The translations under genes were made by a program, and so were the position numbers. A stretch of DNA of 10,085 nucleotides from Pseudomonadota bacterium (GTDB lineage: Bacteria > Pseudomonadota > Alphaproteobacteria > Rhodobacterales > Rhodobacteraceae), in assembly GCA_027592105.1 (NCBI GenBank), contig JAQCLA010000074.1:1-10085 (forward strand), read 5' to 3'. Under the pieces are notes generated by a model. That model had not been told where the DNA came from. It was given only the letters and a program-made list of their open reading frames with translations, and searched no databases. Below are positions 1-6,714 of the stretch, piece by piece (positions within the stretch are counted from its first letter, which is position 1; every line of letters starts with the position of its first letter).

Positions 1-77
1 CGGAGTATTTGGAAAGCAAAGATGACGCCGTGATCGGCACTTTCATCGCGATGGACGCGGGGCTTGAGAGGGCGTAA
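1..77 (+). CDS. 3' end of an unidentified protein (partial)
   Basis: An open frame runs from the left edge (first complete codon at base 3) to a TAA at 75-77. The visible residues begin EYLESKDDAV and end AMDAGLERA. Only 24 residues are visible, so no family can be assigned. The stop is 10 bases before the ATG of the transporter, and the bases around this stop also supply that gene's ribosome binding site, which suggests co-transcription. It may be a real C-terminus because the frame is open from the edge and ends tightly against the next start, but so short a tail could also be chance. Confidence 0.5.
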   Translation, partial: EYLESKDDAVIGTFIAMDAGLERA

Positions 78-87
78 GGGGCGGCGC

Positions 88-1353
88 ATGGCATATGGCG
101 ATCGTTTCAGCACTCTCACGCTTGCGCAGGCGAAAGACTTGCCGTTTTGGCGGCGTCCCATCGCGCTATTGGCGCTGATGGCCTTTGCCATGCCGGTGGG
201 TTTTGCCACATGGTCGGCACTTTTGAACAATTTCGTTATCGAGATGGCGGGATTTGACGGGGCCGATATCGGTTGGCTGCACACGGTACGCGAGATACCG
301 GGGTTTTTCGCCATCGGGGTCATCGCCTTGATCATCTTTATCCGCGAGCAGGTTTTGGGGCTGGTGTCGCTCTTGATGCTGGGGCTTGCCACGGCCTTGA
401 CCGCGCAATTCCCCAGCTTAGGCGGGTTGCTGATGATCACGCTGATCAGTTCGATCGGGTTTCATTATTACGAGACGGTCAACCAATCACTGCAATTGCA
501 GTGGATCGACAAAAAGCGCGCGCCGCAGGTGTTGGGTTGGCTGATGGCGGTGGGGTCGGGGGCGACGTTCCTTGCCTATGGGCTGATCGTTCTGACATGG
601 CGGGCCTATGATCTGAGCTATGATCTTGTTTATTGGTTGGCCGGCGGCGTGACGGCGGCGATCGCGCTTGTGTGCTTGTTCGCCTTTCCGCAATTCGAAA
701 GCCCCAATCCGCAGACCAAGAAGATGGTGCTGCGCCGGCGCTACTGGCTTTACTATGCGCTGCAATTCATGTCGGGCGCGCGGCGGCAGATCTTTGTCGT
801 GTTCGCCGCCTTCATGATGGTGGAGCGTTATGGCTTTGCGGTGCATGAGGTCACGGCGCTGTTCATGGTGACGCTGCTTGCCAATATGGTTGCCGCACCG
901 CTTTTGGGGGCTGTGGTGGCGCGCTTTGGCGAGCGGTTGGCGCTGATCGTGGAATATGGCGGGCTCGGGGCGATCTTTTTGCTTTATGCCGCACTTTACT
1001 TGTTTGATTGGGGGCCTTGGGTGGCGGCCGGGCTTTATATCGCCAATCATTTGTTTTTTGCCTTGGCCTTGGCGATCAAAACCTATTTCCAGAAGATCGC
1101 CGACCCCGGTGATATCGCGCCGACGGCGGCGGTGGCTTTTACCATCAACCATATTGCAGCGGTGTTTCTGCCTGCACTGCTGGGCTATGTCTGGCTTACC
1201 TCGCCTGTGTCGGTTTTTTTGCTGGCTGCAGGGATGGCGGCGGTATCCTTGGGCTTGTCTTGTCTTGTGCCGCGTCATCCCGTGCCGGGGCATGAGACCA
1301 TCTTGGTTGCGCAGCGTGGCGCGCCCGTTGCCAAGAGCGAGACAAGCGCGTAG
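88..1353 (+). CDS. MFS-type transporter, substrate unknown
   Basis: A 421-residue integral membrane protein with roughly 11-12 hydrophobic helices, for example about residues 25-50, 70-86, 88-106, 112-126, 148-170, 182-200, 232-245, 255-280, 287-305, 311-330, 345-370 and 375-395. A charged cytoplasmic loop at about 203-220 (ending KKMVLRRR) divides it into two halves, the usual MFS plan. Length and topology fit the family, but no residue pattern reveals the substrate. I start it at the ATG at 88 rather than the in-frame TTG at 64, because AAGGGG at 76-81 sits six bases ahead and the TTG lies inside the upstream gene. prmA follows 41 bases later on the same strand, so the two may share a transcript. 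Family assignment rests on topology; an MFS-like permease of another subfamily is possible. Confidence 0.8.
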   Translation: MAYGDRFSTLTLAQAKDLPFWRRPIALLALMAFAMPVGFATWSALLNNFVIEMAGFDGADIGWLHTVREIPGFFAIGVIALIIFIREQVLGLVSLLMLGLATALTAQFPSLGGLLMITLISSIGFHYYETVNQSLQLQWIDKKRAPQVLGWLMAVGSGATFLAYGLIVLTWRAYDLSYDLVYWLAGGVTAAIALVCLFAFPQFESPNPQTKKMVLRRRYWLYYALQFMSGARRQIFVVFAAFMMVERYGFAVHEVTALFMVTLLANMVAAPLLGAVVARFGERLALIVEYGGLGAIFLLYAALYLFDWGPWVAAGLYIANHLFFALALAIKTYFQKIADPGDIAPTAAVAFTINHIAAVFLPALLGYVWLTSPVSVFLLAAGMAAVSLGLSCLVPRHPVPGHETILVAQRGAPVAKSETSA

Positions 1354-1394
1354 GGGCAGGGCGACGTTGAACTGACCCGAACGGAACCCGACCC

Positions 1395-2270
1395 ATGCCC
1401 ACCTGGACCGCGCTGACGACCCTGCCCGAGAAGATCAAGGCCGAAGCGCTGGGTGCCGCGCTGGAAGAGATAACGCCCGAGCCGACAGGTGTTGGTGTCT
1501 TCGAGATGGAGGACGGATCGGGGTTATGGGAAGTCGGGGCGTATTTCACTGAAGGCCCCGATGAGATCGCGCTGATGTTGCTGGCCGCAACCCATGGGGC
1601 AAAGCCTTTCGCGATATCGGCGTTGCCTGAAACCGATTGGGTGGCGCATGTGCGCCGCGAATTGCATCCGGTGAATGCCGGGCGCTTTTTCGTCTATGGC
1701 GCGCATGATGCCGACAAGGTGCCGGCCGGTCGGATCGGCCTGTTGATCGAGGCTGCGATGGCCTTTGGCACAGGGCATCATGGGACAACACAGGGTTGTC
1801 TCGAAGCGATGGACAAACTGTTGAACGCTGGGAATTCGTTCAAAAATGTGGCCGATATCGGCTGTGGAACTGCGGTTCTGGCCATCGCCGCCGCCAAGGT
1901 TTTGGAGGGGGATGTGATCGCCTCCGACATCGATCCGGTCGCGGTCGAGGTTGCCTTGGCCAATGCTGCGGCCAATGGTGTGGCGGGGCGGGTCGCCTGT
2001 GTCGAGGCGGCTGGTTTCGACCATGTCGATCTTGCCGCGCGTGCGCCTTATGATCTTGTTTTTGCGAATATTCTTAAAGGGCCGTTGATCGAGTTGGCGC
2101 CCGATATGGCCGCGCATTCAGCCGCGAATGGCCATGTCATTCTATCGGGGCTTTTGATCGATCAAGCGCCCGATGTGACGGCTGCCTACGTCGCGGCGGG
2201 TTTCGTGTTGAAGGACCAGCGCGAGATCGGGGATTGGGCCACGCTGACCTTGTGCCGTGAAGACGCCTAA
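1395..2270 (+). CDS. prmA: Ribosomal protein L11 methyltransferase PrmA
   Basis: A 291-residue SAM-dependent methyltransferase that, by family knowledge, trimethylates lysine and N-terminal amino groups of 50S protein L11 in the cytoplasm. The N-terminal part (about 1-100) corresponds to the L11-recognition domain. The catalytic domain carries the PrmA signature AFGTGHHGTT at 123-132, SAM motif I DIGCGTAVLAIAA at 154-166, the acidic ASDID at 176-180 and the ANIL motif at 224-227 that stands in for the NPPY-type motif. Motif I has Thr-Ala where many homologues have a Ser-Gly-type pair, which still allows a Rossmann glycine loop. Length is close to the family norm (about 290). The ATG at 1395 has only a weak purine tract upstream (ACGGAA, 1380-1385). 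The function is not obviously linked to the flanking transporter or membrane protein. Confidence 0.93.
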   Translation: MPTWTALTTLPEKIKAEALGAALEEITPEPTGVGVFEMEDGSGLWEVGAYFTEGPDEIALMLLAATHGAKPFAISALPETDWVAHVRRELHPVNAGRFFVYGAHDADKVPAGRIGLLIEAAMAFGTGHHGTTQGCLEAMDKLLNAGNSFKNVADIGCGTAVLAIAAAKVLEGDVIASDIDPVAVEVALANAAANGVAGRVACVEAAGFDHVDLAARAPYDLVFANILKGPLIELAPDMAAHSAANGHVILSGLLIDQAPDVTAAYVAAGFVLKDQREIGDWATLTLCREDA

Positions 2271-2356
2271 ATCCCGCCCCAATTCACTCGCAGTTTTCGG
2301 CGACTCGTGGTAAAGATCCACCTGGTGGGGGCGACTTTGAACGTTCGAGTTGCCCA

Positions 2357-2734
2357 ATGAATCAGGACTATCCCAATTTTCGATCCCGCGTGGATCGTAT
2401 CAACCGTGCCCGGCGTGACCGGGTCGTGGGTGAGTTCGTGTTGCAATCGAACGGTCTTCTTGTGCCGAAACAGCGTCGCCTGAGATTTGGTTTCCCGCTC
2501 AAGGGCCTGATTTTGGCTTTCGTCATCGCGGTGATGGTGAAGGCCTATCTGATCTGGTTCCTTGGCTTGGAGCTTTATCAACTGGAGATGCTGCGACTGC
2601 TGAGTGGATCGCGCTTCGAACAAGCCGCGGCCCGTATCCTCATGCCCGATCAACTGACCATGTGGATGGTCAGCCAATATGATTGGATATGGGGGTATAT
2701 CATGGCTTGGCGACAATCTGCGGCGGCCCTTTGA
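2357..2734 (+). CDS. Small single-pass membrane protein of unknown function
   Basis: A 125-residue protein that I do not recognise. The N-terminal 48 residues are strongly basic (RVDRINRARRDR at 11-22 and KQRRLRF at 38-44). A hydrophobic segment follows at about 49-70, then an amphipathic stretch and a Trp/Tyr-rich tail (MWMVSQYDWIWGYIMAW, 102-118) that could lie along a membrane surface. By the positive-inside rule the basic N-terminus is probably cytoplasmic. It starts 86 bases after prmA with only a weak ribosome binding site, so it could be a distal member of the prmA transcript or have its own promoter. It ends 35 bases before a strong hairpin. The function is unknown, but codon choice and the defined end make it a credible gene. 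Confidence 0.7.
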   Translation: MNQDYPNFRSRVDRINRARRDRVVGEFVLQSNGLLVPKQRRLRFGFPLKGLILAFVIAVMVKAYLIWFLGLELYQLEMLRLLSGSRFEQAAARILMPDQLTMWMVSQYDWIWGYIMAWRQSAAAL

Positions 2735-2768
2735 CGGGCTGGCCGGAACGATCTCACCACTGAAAGAA

Positions 2769-2801
2769 AAAGGCGCCCTTGATCCGCTCAGGGGCGCCTT
2801 T
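2769..2801. terminator. Bidirectional rho-independent terminator
   Basis: A perfect 10-bp stem pairs AAAGGCGCCC (2769-2778) with GGGCGCCTTT (2792-2801) around a 13-base loop, and an extra T-G wobble can shorten the loop. It lies between two convergent genes: the 125-residue membrane protein ending at 2734 and the DUF1127 gene whose stop is at 2821-2823. Read on the minus strand the stem is followed by TTCTTTC after its own TTT, a good U-rich tail, so it is strongest as the DUF1127 terminator. On the plus strand the T-run is only the last three stem bases plus GCTTT. Confidence 0.85.
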
Positions 2802-2820
2802 GCTTTGGGCGGTGGTTGGT

Positions 2821-3027
2821 TCAGCCGCGCTGATAGGTGCCGCGGGCGATATCGTCGATATCACCGCGCACAAGGCCTAGATCTTCCAATTCGCGGTCGG
2901 TCAATGCCGAGAGGCTTTTGCGCGTGACACGCGCATCATTCCAAGCGGCGATCCGGCCGAACACTTCGGCCAGAAGACGGGTGGCACCGAAGCCGGCGCC
3001 GAGGGGGCGGTTCGTGATAATGGCCAT
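2821..3027 (-). CDS. Small DUF1127 (YjiS-like) protein
   Basis: A 68-residue protein whose C-terminal half has the DUF1127 signature: aromatic/basic AAWNDARVTRKSL (27-39) followed by LSALTDRELEDLGLVRGDID (39-58). I chose the ATG at 3025-3027 because AAGGA lies eight bases upstream on the minus strand and the conserved domain fits the resulting length; the frame stays open further upstream without a better start. Family members of this size are small basic or amphipathic proteins. In Rhodobacter sphaeroides and Agrobacterium some have been linked to RNA binding, small-RNA loci and stress adaptation, but the role of this one cannot be read from the sequence. It is the only minus-strand gene, has its own terminator (2769-2801), and its promoter must lie in 3028-3390. 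It is probably monocistronic. Confidence 0.9.
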   Translation of the reverse strand: MAIITNRPLGAGFGATRLLAEVFGRIAAWNDARVTRKSLSALTDRELEDLGLVRGDIDDIARGTYQRG

Positions 3028-3126
3028 CTGGCGTTTCCTTATGGGTTCATCATTTCGGCCAAACGGTGAAAGACCGCCGGTCGCTTGATCAGATGCCGCA
3101 TCTAGATGTGCAGATTGCGTCACACA

Positions 3127-3164
3127 ATGCGCGATTATGCATGGGTCACATGCAATTTGCGCAT
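3127..3164. repeat. Nested inverted repeat (candidate operator)
   Basis: Outer arms ATGCGC (3127-3132) and GCGCAT (3159-3164) enclose inner arms TGCAT (3138-3142) and ATGCA (3150-3154), almost on one symmetry axis at about 3146. A further GCATGC lies at 3161-3166. The element is 100 bp ahead of the DUF1127 start and about 225 bp ahead of ruvC. Two-tier dyads like this are typical of sites bound by dimeric regulators, but no regulator can be named and the arms are short. Confidence 0.35.
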
Positions 3165-3231
3165 GCCTTGCATGATGCTGTTTTCGGCAATGATTAAAGG
3201 GTAAATCGGCTGTGCGCGTGTCGTTTTCATT

Positions 3232-3250
3232 GCGTCGAATGACGCTTTTT
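3232..3250 (+). terminator. Terminator-like hairpin inside the intergenic region
   Basis: GCGTC (3232-3236) pairs with GACGC (3241-3245) around a four-base GAAT loop, followed directly by TTTTT (3246-3250). The layout is that of a small intrinsic terminator on the plus strand, but the stem is only five pairs and no plus-strand gene ends just upstream. It could end an unrecognised small RNA, trim read-through before ruvC, or be chance. Confidence 0.25.
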
Positions 3251-3319
3251 GGCTGCGCATTTCCGACATCTGTCAAAAGCGACTTTTCGCGCGCGATATG
3301 GGACCAATCGCTAGGCAAT

Positions 3320-3334
3320 GTTCGCCTTTCGTGC
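3320..3334 (+). promoter_or_regulatory. Candidate LexA (SOS) box upstream of ruvC
   Basis: GTTC (3320-3323), seven bases, then GTGC (3331-3334). This differs in one base from the GTTC-N7-GTTC site reported for LexA in Rhodobacter and related alphaproteobacteria. It lies 56 bases before the ruvC start, a sensible place for a repressor to block the promoter. ruv genes belong to the SOS regulon in several bacteria, including E. coli and Caulobacter. A single mismatched half-site makes this a good candidate, not a certainty. Confidence 0.45.
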
Positions 3335-3390
3335 TAGTGATGCAGAAAGGCCACGAAATGGGCTGTAAATTGCGGGGCGAGGACGGGCAG

Positions 3391-3894
3391 ATGCGGATAA
3401 TCGGGATCGACCCGGGGCTGAGATGCCTTGGATGGGGTGTGATCGACGTTGATGGCTCGCGGCTCAGGCATGTGGCCAACGGGCAGATCCTGTCTGGTGC
3501 AGGTGATTTGGCCCTGCGGCTTTTGGCGCTTTATGAACAATTGAGCGCGGTCATCGCGCGCCATGCGCCCCAGGCGGCCGCCGTCGAGCAGACCTTTGTC
3601 AACAAGGATGGTGCGGGCACGCTCAAGCTGGGTCAGGCGCGCGGTATTGCGATGCTGGTGCCCGCCAAAGCGGGGTTGAGCGTGGCGGAATATGCCCCCA
3701 ACGCGGTGAAAAAGGCGGTTGTCGGCGTGGGTCATGCCGAAAAGCAGCAAGTGGAGCATATGGTGCGGCTGCAATTGCCGGGCTGCGATCCGGTGGGTCC
3801 GGATGCCGCTGATGCGCTGGCCATCGCGATTTGCCATGCATTCTACGCGCAATCGGCGGGTCGTTTGGCTCAAGCCATCGGGGCTGCATCATGA
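3391..3894 (+). CDS. ruvC: Crossover junction endodeoxyribonuclease RuvC
   Basis: A 167-residue Holliday-junction resolvase. As a dimer it cuts symmetric strands of four-way junctions after RuvAB branch migration. All four acidic active-site residues sit at the same positions as in the E. coli enzyme: D7 in IGIDPG, E66 in EQTF, and D138 and D141 in GPDAADALA. F69, which stacks on junction bases, is also present, and the length fits the family. I start at the ATG at 3391 because GAGGA (3379-3383) lies seven bases ahead and the protein then begins MRIIGIDPG as the family does. Upstream in-frame ATGs, for example at 3358, would add a non-homologous tail. The stop overlaps the ruvA start by four bases (ATGA), so the two are translationally coupled. 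A LexA-like site 56 bases upstream suggests DNA-damage control. Confidence 0.97.
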   Translation: MRIIGIDPGLRCLGWGVIDVDGSRLRHVANGQILSGAGDLALRLLALYEQLSAVIARHAPQAAAVEQTFVNKDGAGTLKLGQARGIAMLVPAKAGLSVAEYAPNAVKKAVVGVGHAEKQQVEHMVRLQLPGCDPVGPDAADALAIAICHAFYAQSAGRLAQAIGAAS

Positions 3895-4565
3895 TCGGCA
3901 AGCTGACAGGGCGGGTAGACTACAAGGCCGCCGATCACCTTTTGCTCGATGTGGGGGGTGTTGGCTACACGGTGCATTGCTCGGATCGCACCTTGGCCGC
4001 ATTGCCCGGCGCGGGGCAGATGGCGGCGCTTTATACCGAGCTTTTGGTGCGCGAGGATCTGTTGCAGCTTTTCGGCTTTCTCACGCCTTATGAGCGGGAA
4101 TGGCATCGGCTTCTGATCTCGGTCCAAGGGGTGGGGTCCAAGGCATCGATGGCGATCTTGGGCACGCTTGGCCCCGATGGTGTGGCGCGCGCGATCGCTA
4201 TTGGCGATTGGGGCGCGGTCAAGGCCGCGCCGGGGATTGGGCCAAAGCTTGCCCAGCGCGTGGTCAACGAGTTGAAAGAGAAAGCGCCGGGCATCATGGC
4301 CTTGGGCGGCACGATGGGGCAGGCGGCGGGCACCAGCCCCGATCCGTTGATCGAAGAAGATGACCCGGCCAAAGCGCCGATGCCACAGGCCGCACTGCCG
4401 TCATCGGGTGCGGCGCAGGCTGACGCACTCTCGGCCCTTACAAATCTGGGCTATGCGCCGTCCGAGGCCGCGCGCGCCGTGGCCGAGGCCGCAGGCAATG
4501 CACCGGGGTCAGAGGCCTCTGCGCTGATCCGCGCGGCGCTGCGCCTTTTGGCGCCAAAAGAGTAG
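3891..4565 (+). CDS. ruvA: Holliday junction branch migration protein RuvA
   Basis: A 224-residue subunit that binds four-way junctions as a tetramer and loads the RuvB motors. Domain I (about 1-65) is the OB-fold beginning MIGKLTGRV and contains the acidic pin residues E55 and D56, at the E. coli positions, that keep strands apart. Domain II (about 70-131) holds two helix-hairpin-helix motifs, around SVQGVGSKASMAIL (77-90) and AAPGIGPKLAQRVV (112-125). Domain III (about 177-222, beginning DALSALTNLGY) contacts RuvB. The linker between II and III (about 132-176) is rich in Pro, Ala and acidic residues and makes the protein some 20 residues longer than the E. coli one. The start is fixed by the ATGA overlap with ruvC and the conserved N-terminus. 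ruvB begins 32 bases downstream. Confidence 0.97.
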   Translation: MIGKLTGRVDYKAADHLLLDVGGVGYTVHCSDRTLAALPGAGQMAALYTELLVREDLLQLFGFLTPYEREWHRLLISVQGVGSKASMAILGTLGPDGVARAIAIGDWGAVKAAPGIGPKLAQRVVNELKEKAPGIMALGGTMGQAAGTSPDPLIEEDDPAKAPMPQAALPSSGAAQADALSALTNLGYAPSEAARAVAEAAGNAPGSEASALIRAALRLLAPKE

Positions 4566-4597
4566 GGGGTGGCGTGCGCTTTACGCCTCAGCCATAG

Positions 4598-5629
4598 ATG
4601 CAAGATATGACAGACCCCGACCCAACCCTGCGCCCAGCGCCCATGCCCGAGGACGCCGACCGCGCCCTGCGCCCGCAAAGCCTTGATGATTTCATCGGAC
4701 AGGCCGAGGCGCGGGCGAACCTGTCGGTTTTCATCGAAAGCGCGCGGCGGCGGGCCGAGGCGATGGATCATGTGCTGTTCCACGGGCCTCCGGGCTTGGG
4801 CAAGACCACGCTGGCACAAATCATGGCGCGCGAATTGGGTGTGAATTTCCGCATGACCTCTGGCCCGGTCTTGGCGCGGGCGGGTGATCTGGCGGCGATC
4901 TTGACCAATCTCGAAGCGCGCGATGTGCTGTTTATCGACGAGATTCACCGCCTCAATCCAGCGGTGGAAGAGGTGCTTTACCCCGCGCTCGAGGATTTCG
5001 AACTGGATCTTGTGATTGGCGAGGGGCCAGCCGCGCGCACGGTGCGGATCGAATTGCAGCCTTTCACGCTGGTGGGTGCAACCACGCGGATGGGTCTTTT
5101 GACCACGCCCTTGCGCGACCGCTTCGGCATTCCCACGCGGCTCAATTTCTACACCACCGAGGAATTGACCCGGATCGTGGCGCGTGGCGCGCGCCTGTCG
5201 GGGATCGATGCAGACCCGCAAGGCGTGGCCGAGATTGCCGGTCGCGCGCGCGGCACACCGCGGATCGCGGGCAGGCTGCTGCGCCGCGTGATCGATTTCG
5301 CGCTGGTCGAGGGCAATGGGCGGCTGACGCAAGCCATCGCCGACAGCGCGCTGACGCGGCTGGGTGTCGATCATCTGGGCCTTGATGGGGCGGACCGGCG
5401 TTATTTGAGCTTGATTGCCGAAAACTATGCGGGTGGGCCTGTTGGGGTCGAAACGCTCTCGGCGGCACTTTCGGAAAGCCGCGATACGCTGGAAGAGGTG
5501 ATCGAGCCTTATCTGCTGCAACAAGGCCTGATCGCGCGCACACCGCGCGGGCGGATGCTGGCGCACAAGGGCTGGACGCATCTGGGGATGCAAGCGCCAC
5601 CCGCGCCGGGGCAGGGCGAATTGCTTTGA
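4598..5629 (+). CDS. ruvB: Holliday junction DNA helicase/ATPase RuvB
   Basis: A 343-residue AAA+ motor that forms hexamers on the RuvA-junction complex and drives branch migration by ATP hydrolysis. Visible motifs are the N-terminal ADRALRPQSLDDFIGQ (20-35), Walker A GPPGLGKTT (63-71), Walker B LFIDEIH (111-117), sensor 1 ATTR (161-164), the arginine finger in LRDRFG (R175) and sensor 2 GTPRIA (R222). A winged-helix DNA-binding domain closes the protein (about 265-330). Length is normal. The start is slightly uncertain: ATG at 4598 gives MQDMTDPD, ATG at 4607 gives MTDPD, and neither has a strong ribosome binding site. The stop at 5627-5629 overlaps the next open frame. It probably shares the ruvC transcript. 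Confidence 0.97.
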   Translation: MQDMTDPDPTLRPAPMPEDADRALRPQSLDDFIGQAEARANLSVFIESARRRAEAMDHVLFHGPPGLGKTTLAQIMARELGVNFRMTSGPVLARAGDLAAILTNLEARDVLFIDEIHRLNPAVEEVLYPALEDFELDLVIGEGPAARTVRIELQPFTLVGATTRMGLLTTPLRDRFGIPTRLNFYTTEELTRIVARGARLSGIDADPQGVAEIAGRARGTPRIAGRLLRRVIDFALVEGNGRLTQAIADSALTRLGVDHLGLDGADRRYLSLIAENYAGGPVGVETLSAALSESRDTLEEVIEPYLLQQGLIARTPRGRMLAHKGWTHLGMQAPPAPGQGELL

Positions 5630-6297
5630 CGATGCCGATGACGATGACCGATACCAGCCTTTCGCCCCTCACCCCCGAAGCCGTCACCGCCCTGTTCACC
5701 CGCGCGGATGGCCAATTCCTGTTCGCACGCTGGGGGCGGCCCATTGTGCCGGTGGTCTTTGGGGTCGAAGATGGCACCGTGTCGATCCTGAAAGGTGCGA
5801 TCGAGGCGGTGGTGGCGCTGGCCGGCCATAAGATGGCCGAAACCGACCCGGAACTGGGTGCCAATCTGATGGTGTTTTTCATCCGTGTTTGGGCCGAGTT
5901 GACGGCAACTCCCAATCTTGACCGGCTGATCCCCGATCTGGCCCCTTTGGTCGCGCGGCTTGAGGGGGCGGATGCCAACCAATACCGCGCCTTTCGCTTT
6001 GACGAGGGCGGCGGGATCAAAGCCGCCTTTGTCTTTATCCGTATGGACGCCGCCATGGCACAGGCCCCGGCCGAGACCATTGCGCTGAGCCAGATCGTGC
6101 AGACGATCCTTTTGTGGTCCGACACGGCCTTTCTTGGGCAATCGCCGCTTGCGGTGCTGCGCGATGGCGGGCCTGCGATCCTCAAGCCGCAGATCGCCGA
6201 TCTGATCCGCGCAGCCTATGACCCGGCGCTGCCGGTGGCATTCACCGATCCGGCGTTGGGTTTGCGCATGGCTGCGCGTTTGGGGCGGATGCAATGA
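5626..6297 (+). CDS. Uncharacterised protein between ruvB and ybgC
   Basis: A 223-residue, apparently soluble protein that I do not recognise. It lacks a signal peptide and a clear transmembrane helix. It has an N-terminal GRPIVPVVFGVEDG (37-50), a hydrophobic stretch LMVFFIRVWAEL (81-92), QYRAFRFDEGGG (119-130) and a helical C-terminal half. No catalytic motif is evident. The start is ambiguous: TTG at 5626 overlaps the ruvB stop (TTGA) and has AGGG nine bases upstream, while ATGs at 5632, 5638 and 5644 lack a well-spaced ribosome binding site. Its stop overlaps the ybgC start by four bases (ATGA). Coupling on both sides makes it a real gene and a member of the ruv-ybgC transcription unit. 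A link to junction processing or to the Tol system would be a guess from position only. Confidence 0.85.
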   Translation: MTMPMTMTDTSLSPLTPEAVTALFTRADGQFLFARWGRPIVPVVFGVEDGTVSILKGAIEAVVALAGHKMAETDPELGANLMVFFIRVWAELTATPNLDRLIPDLAPLVARLEGADANQYRAFRFDEGGGIKAAFVFIRMDAAMAQAPAETIALSQIVQTILLWSDTAFLGQSPLAVLRDGGPAILKPQIADLIRAAYDPALPVAFTDPALGLRMAARLGRMQ

Positions 6298-6704
6298 CCC
6301 ATCGCTGGCCCATCCGCGTCTATTACGAAGATACCGATCTGGCGGGGATCGTCTATTACGCCAATTACCTGCGCTTTATCGAGCGCGCGCGCTCGGAACT
6401 GGTGCGCGCGGCGGGCATCGATCAGGTGGCGATGAAGGCCGCGGGGCTGGTTTTCGCCGTGCGCCGGGTCGAGGCCGATTACCTGAAGCCCGCCCATTAT
6501 GACGACCAGATCGAAGTGCGCACAAGGCTGTGCGATGTCAAAGGTGCCAGCTTTGCCATGCCGCAAGAGGTATGGCGCCAAGATGAGCTTTTGTTTCAAG
6601 CACATGTCACGATTGTCGTGTTGAACCAAGCCGGGCGGGCCACGCGGCTTCCGGCGGAACTTCGCGCAAGGCTCGATGCCGTCACGGCAGATGTCAGCCG
6701 CTGA
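6294..6704 (+). CDS. ybgC: Acyl-CoA thioesterase YbgC (Tol-Pal-associated)
   Basis: A 136-residue single hotdog-fold thioesterase of the 4-hydroxybenzoyl-CoA thioesterase/YbgC family, which hydrolyses acyl-CoA or acyl-ACP in the cytoplasm and is commonly encoded just before tolQ. The signature YYEDTDLAGIVYYANYLRF (10-28) is present, with the likely catalytic Asp at 15, followed by the ERARSEL helix (30-36). Where the E. coli enzyme has a His next to the helix (VVYHASY), this one has Tyr (IVYYANY), a natural variant in many homologues. Length is typical (about 135). The start overlaps the preceding stop as ATGA. The gene ends 112 bases before tolQ. YbgC has been connected to phospholipid metabolism, but it is dispensable for Tol-Pal function in E. 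coli. Confidence 0.93.
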   Translation: MTHRWPIRVYYEDTDLAGIVYYANYLRFIERARSELVRAAGIDQVAMKAAGLVFAVRRVEADYLKPAHYDDQIEVRTRLCDVKGASFAMPQEVWRQDELLFQAHVTIVVLNQAGRATRLPAELRARLDAVTADVSR

Positions 6705-6714
6705 CAGAGAAGTG

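Larger units (their letters stand above)
3028..3390. other. Divergent intergenic region between the DUF1127 gene and ruvC
   Basis: This is 363 bases without a credible protein gene, noticeably more AT-rich than its surroundings and the only long gap in the window. It must hold the promoter of the minus-strand DUF1127 gene and probably that of ruvC. It contains a nested inverted repeat (3127-3164), a short hairpin followed by five T (3232-3250), an eight-base direct repeat ATTGCGTC (3114-3121 and 3229-3236), and a near-consensus LexA site (3320-3334). I could not pick a convincing -35/-10 pair for either gene. A small non-coding RNA within it is possible but not shown. Confidence 0.6.

Noticed and set aside
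2318..2328. Palindrome CCACCTGGTGG between prmA and the next gene
   Set aside because: The one-base centre cannot form a hairpin loop and no T-run follows, so it is not a terminator. As an operator it has no other support.
2299..2336. Direct repeat GGCGACT (2299-2305 and 2330-2336) upstream of the 125-residue protein
   Set aside because: Seven bases in GC-rich DNA can recur by chance, and no promoter element accompanies the pair.
3298..3390. N-terminal extension of RuvC from upstream in-frame ATGs
   Set aside because: The RuvC family begins with the M-x-I-L/I-G-I-D-P-G strand; the ATG at 3391 has a good ribosome binding site and puts D7, E66, D138 and D141 at their usual positions.
4451..5593. 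380-codon open frame on the minus strand opposite ruvB
   Set aside because: It lies opposite the unmistakable ruvB/ruvA coding sequence, is rich in Arg, Gln, His and Pro as expected of antisense frames in GC-rich DNA, and shows no domain.
5142..6185. 347-codon minus-strand open frame opposite ruvB and the unknown protein
   Set aside because: The composition is Ser/Arg/Ala/Pro-rich shadow coding; the plus-strand genes here are tightly overlapped and conserved.
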